Positions 1 through 6,311 of a stretch of DNA of 64,000 nucleotides are shown here, piece by piece. Numbering within the stretch: the stretch's first letter is position 1; the number at the start of each line of letters is the position of its first letter. Both the position numbers and the translations under genes were made by a program. Below the pieces are notes generated by a model. It did no database searches. It worked only from the letters and a program-made list of their open reading frames with translations, and was not told the origin of the DNA. Source of the DNA: Streptomyces lacrimifluminis (GTDB lineage Bacteria; Actinomycetota; Actinomycetes; Streptomycetales; Streptomycetaceae); NCBI RefSeq assembly GCF_014646095.1, contig NZ_BMMU01000012.1:183166-247165 (forward strand). The letters run 5' to 3'.

Positions 1-217
1 GTAGCGGTGATCTGCTCCAACCAGCGCACGAAGTGAGTGTGTTGGACGATGCGGAGTGCGTCTCGGTCTGTTTCGGGGAGTTGGCGCAGGCGCGCCGCGC
101 GGTCGAGGACGGCGCGCCTGTCAGCCGGGTTGATGGGTTGCCTGGTGATGGTGGTGACCTTCCGGGGTGAGCCGCCGCAGCGGCACGGATGGGGGCGGAT
201 GGTGCGGTGTGGGTCAT
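1..217 (-). pseudogene. Small transfer-module ORF, cut by the window edge, apparent frameshift
   Basis: An ATG at 217-215 follows a good ribosome site (AGGAG, 8 bases upstream), but the frame it opens has poor codon use. A neighbouring frame has strong G/C third positions and reads like a real protein, with a CRCGG motif and the segment ETDRDALRIVQHTHFVRW running off the window. That frame has no start codon between the TGA at 255-257 and the window edge. The simplest reading is a one-base frameshift just after the start. The family is not recognised. It lies downstream of the other transfer genes on the same strand. Confidence 0.35.
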
Positions 218-254
218 GGGGATCACTCCTGGCGTGGTCGGGCGGGTGGTGGGT

Positions 255-368
255 TCAGCGGATGGTTCCGGTGCCCCGGCAGACGCGGCAGCGGCGCAAT
301 CGTCCGGTCCAGGTCTTGCGTGCTCCGTCGCCCTTGCAGACGGTGCATCTCACGCGGCGCATAGGCAT
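255..368 (-). CDS. 37-residue zinc-finger-like protein with two DnaJ-type CxxCxG motifs
   Basis: This short gene encodes 37 residues with two cysteine motifs, CTVCKGDG and CRVCRGTG, separated by a basic stretch. They match the CxxCxGxG units of the DnaJ central zinc-binding domain and could bind one zinc ion. The ATG at 368 has a GGGAC ribosome site; a second in-frame ATG lies at 362. It sits in line with the Spd-like, translocase and 113-residue genes of the transfer module, 24 bases after the Spd-like gene. Very small zinc-ribbon genes of this kind accompany the transfer genes of actinobacterial integrative elements. The role is unknown; nucleic-acid or partner binding is an inference. Confidence 0.6.
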   Translation of the reverse strand: MPMRRVRCTVCKGDGARKTWTGRLRRCRVCRGTGTIR

Positions 369-392
369 GGCGTACGTCCCTTTCTGCTGTGT

Positions 393-590
393 CTAGAAGT
401 GGGAGAAGCCGCTGAGGACCCAGGTGACGAAGCCGTTGATGGTGAGGCTGACGGGGGTCTGGCCGAGGTAGAGGCCGAACAGGGCGATGCAGACGGCTTC
501 CCAGGCGCGGACGTCGCGGGAGCGGACGAGGAGGAAGGTGATGATCCCGAAGACCACGACGAGGGACACGGCGGCACCTGTGCTGATCAT
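393..590 (-). CDS. Small two-helix membrane protein, Spd-like (plasmid spread)
   Basis: A 65-residue protein with a hydrophobic N-terminal helix (about residues 5-22, VSLVVVFGIITFLLV) and a second hydrophobic segment (about 32-58). The size and position immediately after the translocase gene match the small Spd proteins of Streptomyces plasmids and AICEs, which spread transferred DNA between mycelial compartments. Its ATG (590-588) overlaps the stop of the translocase gene as ATGA, and a strong AAGGAG site lies 7 bases upstream, so translation is probably coupled. The exact Spd class cannot be told from sequence alone. Confidence 0.65.
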   Translation of the reverse strand: MISTGAAVSLVVVFGIITFLLVRSRDVRAWEAVCIALFGLYLGQTPVSLTINGFVTWVLSGFSHF

Positions 591-1891
591 TGGGAGTCTC
601 CTTCGAGAGCGGCGAGCGCGCGGGTGACGGTGGGCAGTTCGGGCACCAGGCCCGCGTGCTTACGGGTGACCGCGACGGCCTCTTGGGTGAGGGTGAGATG
701 GGAGCGGGCGCGGTTCCAGCCGCCGTCCGGTCCGGTGCACACGGCCACGCCCTGTTCCTGAGCGGTGATCGACTGAGCGATGGCCACGGCGTCCTTGTTG
801 AGGTCGCCGAGGATCATTTCTGCGGTGCCGGGGTCGTTGGCCCGGTGGCAGATGCGTCCGCCGAGTTGAGCGCGCAGTGCGGTAACACCGGGGCCGAGGT
901 CGGAGCCAACGCGTTGCCCGGCCACCACCAGGTGTATGCCGAGGGCGGCCCCGAGTTGCGCCAGGCGGAGCAGGAGGGTGGAGCACTGTTCGGCTTCTGC
1001 TTTGCTCTCGCGTCTGCCGTCGGACAGGTACAGTTCCGCGATCTCGTCGACGATCACGACGACCGGTACGGGCCGGAACCTGACGGGCAGTTCCCAGATT
1101 GAGCGGGCCCCGGCCGTCCGGCAGACGCTCATCCGGTCCTGCATCTCGACCACCAGCGCGGCGAGCACCGCGACCGCCTCACGACGGGAGGTCGCCAGTG
1201 CGCTGAGCCGGTCGGTGAACAGGCCCAGTTCCATGCCGCCTTTGCAGTCGATGCCGACCAGGGCGACGTTCTGTGGGGCGAGTTGGGTGATCAGCCTGGC
1301 CAGCAGGGTGGACTTGCCGGAGCGGGTGGCCCCGGCGATCAGCCAGTGCGGCACCACCAGGAGATCCATCACCCACGCGCCCCCGTTTTCCAGCACCCCG
1401 ATGAGGGCCGAGAGCAGTGCTGGCGGGGCGGTGGCGAGGCCGGGGCGTTGCAGCGGATCGGTGGCCGTTGCCGTCAGCAGCGCCAGTCCTCGTTCCGGGG
1501 AGGTGACCCGTACGGCGTGGACCTTCCAGGCATGGACGAGGGCATCGGCCGCCTTGAGGTACATGGCGGGGGTCTGGCCCGCGTGCAGCCGCACGATCAC
1601 GGTCAGCCCGGCACGCGTCGGACGGGGGAACGAGAGTTTCGGTGTCACCGGGCGCAGCGGATCGCCCTTGACGACCAGGTCACCGAGGAGCCCGCGCGGC
1701 GGACGGCGGGACACGGCAAGGTCGGTGAGCATCGCGATCTTGCGCCAGGTGAACACCACCCGCCACGCAGCGGCCGGGTATCCGGCGAGGTACCAGTGCC
1801 AGACCGGGCGATGCCGCCGCAGCAGATCACCGCCGCCCAGCACCCACATCAGCACGGTCAGCCCGAGGGCGAGGGCGAGCAGGCCGGTCAT
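587..1891 (-). CDS. FtsK/SpoIIIE-type DNA translocase, conjugal transfer protein (TraSA/TraB family)
   Basis: A 434-residue protein with an N-terminal membrane helix (about residues 3-18), a Walker A motif (GATRSGKSTLL) near residue 200 and a Walker B motif (VVVIVDEIAELYL) near residue 285. These define the FtsK/SpoIIIE motor domain. TraSA/TraB proteins of this size are the single protein that moves double-stranded DNA between Streptomyces hyphae. The ATG at 1891 overlaps the stop of the upstream gene (ATGA), indicating a coupled operon of 113-residue protein, translocase and Spd-like protein. The upstream in-frame extension has no plausible start or codon use and is left out. The divergent GntR regulator is the expected Kor-type controller. 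Confidence 0.9.
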   Translation of the reverse strand: MTGLLALALGLTVLMWVLGGGDLLRRHRPVWHWYLAGYPAAAWRVVFTWRKIAMLTDLAVSRRPPRGLLGDLVVKGDPLRPVTPKLSFPRPTRAGLTVIVRLHAGQTPAMYLKAADALVHAWKVHAVRVTSPERGLALLTATATDPLQRPGLATAPPALLSALIGVLENGGAWVMDLLVVPHWLIAGATRSGKSTLLARLITQLAPQNVALVGIDCKGGMELGLFTDRLSALATSRREAVAVLAALVVEMQDRMSVCRTAGARSIWELPVRFRPVPVVVIVDEIAELYLSDGRRESKAEAEQCSTLLLRLAQLGAALGIHLVVAGQRVGSDLGPGVTALRAQLGGRICHRANDPGTAEMILGDLNKDAVAIAQSITAQEQGVAVCTGPDGGWNRARSHLTLTQEAVAVTRKHAGLVPELPTVTRALAALEGDSQ

Positions 1892-2229
1892 GACGCACCA
1901 CCGGCCTTTAAGGCGCCGGAGATGGGGGTGATGGCGTCGGCGCGGAAGCTGACGCCGTGGCGGTCGCCCATCGCCCACATGAACGCGGTCAGCCCGGTGA
2001 CCTTGAGGATCATGCCTTCCTCGACGCCCTTGGGTTCGCCGGTGACGGCGATCTCGATGACGGAGATGCGCCGCCGGTCCTGCCGCACGGTGACGGCGAC
2101 GGTGTAGACGGGGTTGCCGTCCCGGTCCTTCTTGACCTCCTGCGTTTCCTGGTTGCTGATCTTTGCTTCGGGGGCGATGGCGCAGCGCAGTACGCCGAGC
2201 CGCCCGGTGTCCACGGGAATGGACTGCAT
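1888..2229 (-). CDS. Conserved transfer-module protein of unknown function (113 residues)
   Basis: The protein is rich in charged beta-strand-like segments (for example TVAVTVRQDRRRISVIEIAV) and has no membrane helix or known motif. The start is set at the ATG at 2229, which follows a near-perfect AAGGAGG at an 8-base spacing; an upstream ATG at 2265 has no such site. It is the first gene of the transfer operon and its stop overlaps the translocase start. Proteins of this size occur in the same place in AICE transfer modules, but no biochemical role is known to me. Confidence 0.7.
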   Translation of the reverse strand: MQSIPVDTGRLGVLRCAIAPEAKISNQETQEVKKDRDGNPVYTVAVTVRQDRRRISVIEIAVTGEPKGVEEGMILKVTGLTAFMWAMGDRHGVSFRADAITPISGALKAGGAS

Positions 2230-2267
2230 GTCGTTGGCCTCCTTGGCCGATGGGACGCCTGACATAT

Positions 2268-2348
2268 TCAGACGTCACTTGTCCTTACGAGTGATGACTA
2301 TGAAGTGCTGTACGACAGGGACGCAAGTACTTATGCTGACGAGTGATG
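2268..2348. promoter_or_regulatory. Divergent promoter/operator region with repeated sites
   Basis: The region between the transfer operon and the gntR-type gene holds a direct repeat, ACGAGTGATG, at 2287-2296 and 2339-2348 (each preceded by CTT or CTG). It also holds an inverted repeat, TCACT and AGTGA, with a 10-base gap near 2275-2294. GntR-family Kor repressors bind such repeats in the intergenic region to repress tra and their own gene. Assignment of these repeats as the operator is an inference. Confidence 0.5.
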
Positions 2349-2392
2349 TCGCGCGTGCGACGTGACTACGACCTGAACCCGGAGATGCCGCC

Positions 2393-3172
2393 ATGTCGGA
2401 GATCCAGCGCCCCGGAGCCCTCTACCAGCAGGTGGCCGCCGCCATCCGGGAAGCCATCCTCTCGGGCGAGTTCGAGCCTGATGCCCTGCTGCCGTCCGAG
2501 GCCCAGCTCATGGCCCGCTACGGCGTATCCCGCCCCACCGTCCGCAACGCGATTGCCGCCCTGCGAGCGGAAGGCCTCATCGACGTCCGCCACGGCAAAG
2601 GCAGCTACGTCCGCACCAGCCAACAGCCTGCCCTCACCCTCGAACGCCGCATCACCTGCACCACCGACGGCACGTTCGTGATGCCCAACGGCGACGCGTG
2701 GGATGAGGCCGAACAGCCGAGCACCTACCGCACCCGCACCACGACGGGCACCGGCCGACTCCTCCAACTCGGCGCAGAAGAAGCCCTGTTCGGATGCGAC
2801 CGTCTCCTGATCGACCCCAGCTCCGGGACGCGAGCCATGCACCGCACACTGATCCCCTTCACGACCGCCGAAGGCATCCCGTTGCTCACCGAGGAGCCGT
2901 CCACGCGACCGGCCGAGATCTACGGGCTGCTCACCCAGGACGGACAGAAGCTGACGTGGTCCGAGACGGTCCGCGCCCGCATGCCACTGCCCGACGAGCG
3001 GACCACTCTCCGCCTGCCGGACGCGACCCCGGTCCTGCACCTGGCCCGCGTCACGCACGGCACCGACGGCCGCTCGCTGATCCTCGAAGAGCTGCGCACC
3101 GGGGCGGACCGCGCCGAACTCGCCTACCGGATCACCGCCGACAAACAGCCCACCCGACGCACCCGCGCCTGA
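2393..3172 (+). CDS. GntR-family (HutC subfamily) repressor, Kor-like
   Basis: A 259-residue regulator. Residues 5-75 form a winged helix-turn-helix of the GntR type (LPSEAQLMARYGVSRPTVRNAI). The rest is a UTRA-like effector domain typical of HutC members, including KorSA of pSAM2. The ATG at 2393 has GGAG 8 bases upstream. It is divergent from the transfer operon, as kor genes are, and probably represses it and itself through the repeats at 2287-2348. The effector is unknown. Other GntR roles are possible, but the context strongly favours control of conjugation. Confidence 0.85.
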   Translation: MSEIQRPGALYQQVAAAIREAILSGEFEPDALLPSEAQLMARYGVSRPTVRNAIAALRAEGLIDVRHGKGSYVRTSQQPALTLERRITCTTDGTFVMPNGDAWDEAEQPSTYRTRTTTGTGRLLQLGAEEALFGCDRLLIDPSSGTRAMHRTLIPFTTAEGIPLLTEEPSTRPAEIYGLLTQDGQKLTWSETVRARMPLPDERTTLRLPDATPVLHLARVTHGTDGRSLILEELRTGADRAELAYRITADKQPTRRTRA

Positions 3173-3214
3173 GCGCCAACGGCCATCGGTCGAAACAGCC
3201 TTCACTTCCTCAAG

Positions 3215-3233
3215 GGCGCGCCTGCGGCGCGCC
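3215..3233 (+). terminator. G/C-rich hairpin after the gntR-type gene
   Basis: An 8-base perfect stem (GGCGCGCC) with a 3-base loop lies 43 bases after the stop codon. There is no T-run, which is common for Streptomyces terminators. Confidence 0.5.
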
Positions 3234-3400
3234 GGGGCACCCGGCCGCCCCGGCCGGGCGTGCGGCGTGGCCGCCGATCCCGTCCGGACGCCAGACGCCC
3301 CACACCGCAGCACGCCACGGGAGTTGAGGCGTCGACCGGCCATGGTGGGCCGGGGCGTGGTGGGCTGGGGGTCGACGGCCTCCGAGACTTTAGGCAGCCA

Positions 3401-3510
3401 CCATGGGGCGAGCCTCGAAGAACAGGGGGCCGATCGGGCTATTGCGGGCAGCTCCAAGGACTGCCCGATCCGCTGGCGAGCGTAAGGCCCCCTGTTCACT
3501 CGCCCCATGG
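3401..3510. repeat. Long imperfect inverted repeat with nested hairpins
   Basis: The outer arms (about 3401-3432 and 3485-3510) pair CCATGGGGCGAG with CTCGCCCCATGG and GAACAGGGGGCC with GGCCCCCTGTTC. Inside lies a second stem (GATCGGGC with GCCCGATC, 3432-3470) and a third (GGGCAG with CTGCCC). No good reading frame explains the stretch 3234-3579. Beside a conjugative, probably rolling-circle element, a structure of this size resembles a single-strand origin, but this is inference. A structured RNA is the alternative. Confidence 0.5.
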
Positions 3511-3579
3511 CAGCTCCCGCCCAAAGTCCCTGCGGCCGGCGACATGCCCACCCGCGCCACTCACCAGCGAGAACGCTCC

Positions 3580-3870
3580 TCATGCCACACCGTCGCCAGG
3601 GTGCGACTCCAGGAACCCGGCAAGCCGCTCCACCGCATCCGGCCAGCCGGAAACCCGGACCACTCCGCGCCCGTCCTCATTCGTCGAGGCAACGGCCCGC
3701 ACCTCCGACAGCTCGAACCCGGCACCGAGGAACGCCCGGTTCAAACGGTCAGCAGACTCCCGCGCAACCCGCCACGCCGCCACGTAGTCGACGCCAGGCA
3801 CCCAGAGCCCGAAGTCCGCATCGGAGTCGTCGATGCCGTCGCTCAGCCAGTTCTCGCCAGCGCCAGTCAT
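3580..3870 (-). CDS. Hypothetical protein (96 residues)
   Basis: A small acidic protein without membrane segments; the family is not recognised. The ATG at 3870 is chosen because AGAGGTGG lies 5 bases upstream; an in-frame GTG at 3879 falls inside that site. Codon use is typical of the genome, and segments such as VDYVAAWRVARESADRLNRAF look like amphipathic helices. It lies between two hairpin-rich stretches and has no close partner gene. Confidence 0.5.
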   Translation of the reverse strand: MTGAGENWLSDGIDDSDADFGLWVPGVDYVAAWRVARESADRLNRAFLGAGFELSEVRAVASTNEDGRGVVRVSGWPDAVERLAGFLESHPGDGVA

Positions 3871-3941
3871 TGTGTCCACCTCTGTCCTGGTCCAGGTAAC
3901 TGATCGTCAACTCTCTTTGGTCCAGGGCGGATGCACAGCAC

Positions 3942-4109
3942 AACGACCCCGGTACCATCAGGCACCGGGGGTCGCTGTACTCCCTTCCGGACCACCCCAG
4001 TTGCTTCCAGGCGCGGGGGTGGTCCGGTCTTGCGTTTTCGGTTGTGAGGCGCGGCCCCTTGCTACTCGGGTGGGGAACCCGATGGCCCAAGCCAAGAGGC
4101 CGCGCCCCA
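3942..4109. repeat. Cluster of three strong hairpins downstream of the HATPase gene
   Basis: The gene-free stretch 3871-4194 holds three stems. CGACCCCGGT pairs with ACCGGGGGTCG (3942-3974, one bulge). CCGGACCACCCC pairs with GGGGTGGTCCGG (3987-4027, 12 perfect pairs). GGCGCGGCC pairs with GGCCGCGCC (about 4048-4109). They could be serial terminators for the minus-strand gene ending at 4195, or a structured RNA. Confidence 0.45.
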
Positions 4110-4194
4110 TACGCCGGAGGGACGACCCTCCAGCCCCCGGACCGTCACCCGCTCCCGAGAGAGCAACGAGGACGTGACGGCCCGAAGATCACCA

Positions 4195-4758
4195 CTACGG
4201 CTTACCCCTGGCGCCGTCGGCAAGGTCGAGGCGGGCCCACACGGTCTTCCCGCCCTTGTCTTCCGGCGTCCACCAGACCGAGGCGGCCAGCCGCTGAACG
4301 ATCAGCAGCCCCCGCCCGCTGTCGGGTAGCACAGCCTCAGACAGTTCGCCCGCGAGTTCCGGGGAGAACGGCTCACCCAAAGGGAGCAACGGCGGGGACG
4401 AGTCCTCATCGGCGACGCCGATGAACAGCCACTTCGGCCACAACTTGAACGCCACATCGATACGACGAACTCCGCCGGGCCTGGAAAAGCAGCGCTCCGG
4501 CACAGCATGGTTGATCACGTTCCCAACCAGCTCCGACACGATCAGCCGGGCATCGTCCACGACGTCATGGGCCCCGGTGCTCTCAAGGAACGCACCCGTC
4601 ATGTCACGCGCGAGGCGCGCGGTGTTGCCGAATTCGGCGAAGAGCGTGAGCGTCAGGTAGCGCCCACCGTCGGACAGATTCGGCGAGACGAACCAGTGAG
4701 CGAACGCATCTAGCTCACTCGCCACGTGCTCACGCTTTCGAGCTTGCTTCGCGGTCAT
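4195..4758 (-). CDS. Anti-sigma-factor-like ATP-binding protein (HATPase_c, RsbW type)
   Basis: A 187-residue stand-alone GHKL ATPase domain. The N box is SELVGNVINHA (about residues 95-105), the G1-like motif is VADEDSSPP and the G2 motif is GRGLLIVQRLA. Streptomyces have many such small kinases, usually paired with DUF397 or XRE-type regulators, that act as switches on sigma factors or on the partner regulator. Here it is divergent from an XRE-type regulator starting at 4928. The start at 4758 has a weak ribosome site, so a later in-frame GTG near residue 12 is possible. The partner is inferred from position only. Confidence 0.75.
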   Translation of the reverse strand: MTAKQARKREHVASELDAFAHWFVSPNLSDGGRYLTLTLFAEFGNTARLARDMTGAFLESTGAHDVVDDARLIVSELVGNVINHAVPERCFSRPGGVRRIDVAFKLWPKWLFIGVADEDSSPPLLPLGEPFSPELAGELSEAVLPDSGRGLLIVQRLAASVWWTPEDKGGKTVWARLDLADGARGKP

Positions 4759-4883
4759 GACACAAAGTCACCGTCTCCGGTCACGTCCGCCGAGGCTCTC
4801 CCGGCGGGGTGGACCGAGGATGCATCCCCTGTACCGGCTGTCGCTCCCCCCTCTTGGGGACCCCCCTCGTGGGTACACTCGCG

Positions 4884-4903
4884 AGACGAGAGAAGACACG
4901 TCT
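4884..4903. promoter_or_regulatory. Inverted repeat in the divergent promoter
   Basis: AGACG and CGTCT with a 10-base gap lie 25 bases before the start of the XRE-type gene, inside the 169-base divergent intergenic region. This is a plausible operator for that regulator; no binding is shown. Confidence 0.35.
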
Positions 4904-4927
4904 GGTCAATCACGATGGGGAAGTGAG

Positions 4928-6280
4928 ATGACCGAAGCAGCACCGACACCGGCAGCTCTGCCGCCGCACGTGCTGGAACGCGCGGACGTACGGTCGGCAG
5001 TCGCGAACCACGACTTCGGCGAAGTCTTCAGACTCGCCCGTCTGCACGGAAAGATCAGCTACGCCAAGATCGCTGAAGCCGTCGGCTACAAGCGCGAGCA
5101 CATCGGCCTCATGGCCCGGCCGGAGACCGACGGCAAGGGCGTACGCCCACGGATCACCCAGCACCGCAAGATCCTCGAAGTGGTGGACGGGCTACGCATC
5201 CCCGGCCCTCTCGCAGGACTCGCCCCACGCCCCTGGGAGCTGGCACGCAGCGCCAGCATCGCCGTGCCGCAGGATCCAAGCACCTTGATCACAGAGGGTG
5301 GTGCAGGACTCTGGGACATCGCCGAACTGCTACGGCGCACGGAGATGTCCAGCATCAACAGCGCGGCCCTGGAGTCGATCGAGCAGGGCATTGATCAACT
5401 GGCCCGCGCCTATCCGTACGCCGACGCGGACTACCTGCACGAGCGCACCCGCAACGGCTTGCAGTACGTCACCAAGCAGCTCGAAGGCCGGATGACCCTG
5501 CGCCAGCACCGGGAACTCCTCGTCGACGCAGGATGGCTCTTCCTGCTGAACGCATGCGTGCAGTACGACCGAGGCCAGCGCGAGGCCGCCAACCTCAGCA
5601 AGGCCGCCGCCCTGCGGATCGGCGACGAGGCCGGACACGGCGAGATCAAGGCATGGGCATTCGAGATCGAAGCCTGGTTCGCCCTCACCCAAAGCCGCTG
5701 GACGGACATGCTTGAAGCCGTAGAAGCCGGGCACATCGCCGACCAAACGCACTCCGTCGGCGTCCAGCTGTACGCCCACAAAGCCCGCGCCGCCGCACGC
5801 ATGGGAGACGCCCGACTAGTCCGTGACTCCCTGGACGCCGGACGCGCCCGCCTGGACCGACTCCCCCGCCCGGATCACCCCGAGCACCACTTCATAATCG
5901 ACCCGGATAAGTGGGACTTCTACGAGATGGACGCCTACCGCCTCCTCGGAGACGACGAACGCGCCGCCACCCACGCCCGATCGGTGATCCGGATCAGTAC
6001 GGGTCCTGACGGCACCGAGATCTCCCCCATGCGCGCCGCAGAGGCCCGACTCACACTCGGAGTTGCTGCCGCACGTACCGGAGAGATCGACGAAGCCATA
6101 GGTTTGGGCACAGCCGCGCTCGAAGCCGACCGGAAGTCCCTGCCGTCCCTACTTTTAGTCGCTGACGAGCTGGATAAGGAACTCCGTTCACGGTATCCAC
6201 GCGAGGTCGCCGCACGCGACTTCCACGAACGGATCATGACCATGAAGCGAGGCGCAGCCCAGCCCGAGCTTCCGTTCTGA
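4928..6280 (+). CDS. XRE-type regulator with TPR-like C-terminal region
   Basis: A 450-residue protein. Residues about 38-62 (KISYAKIAEAVGYKREHIG) form a divergent helix-turn-helix. The remaining 350 residues are alanine-rich helical repeats resembling tetratricopeptide repeats (for example ADAHRLLGDDERAATHA-like units near 340-360). This architecture is common in Streptomyces pleiotropic regulators of the XRE/Spr-like type, whose TPR region senses a peptide or partner protein. The ATG at 4928 is preceded by a weak GGGAAG at about a 5-base spacing; upstream in-frame sequence lacks coding character. It is divergent from the HATPase gene and converges on the nuclease-STAND gene 31 bases downstream. 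Confidence 0.7.
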   Translation: MTEAAPTPAALPPHVLERADVRSAVANHDFGEVFRLARLHGKISYAKIAEAVGYKREHIGLMARPETDGKGVRPRITQHRKILEVVDGLRIPGPLAGLAPRPWELARSASIAVPQDPSTLITEGGAGLWDIAELLRRTEMSSINSAALESIEQGIDQLARAYPYADADYLHERTRNGLQYVTKQLEGRMTLRQHRELLVDAGWLFLLNACVQYDRGQREAANLSKAAALRIGDEAGHGEIKAWAFEIEAWFALTQSRWTDMLEAVEAGHIADQTHSVGVQLYAHKARAAARMGDARLVRDSLDAGRARLDRLPRPDHPEHHFIIDPDKWDFYEMDAYRLLGDDERAATHARSVIRISTGPDGTEISPMRAAEARLTLGVAAARTGEIDEAIGLGTAALEADRKSLPSLLLVADELDKELRSRYPREVAARDFHERIMTMKRGAAQPELPF

Positions 6281-6311
6281 GCTGAATTTTCCCGGTCCGT
6301 TACATCTATCG

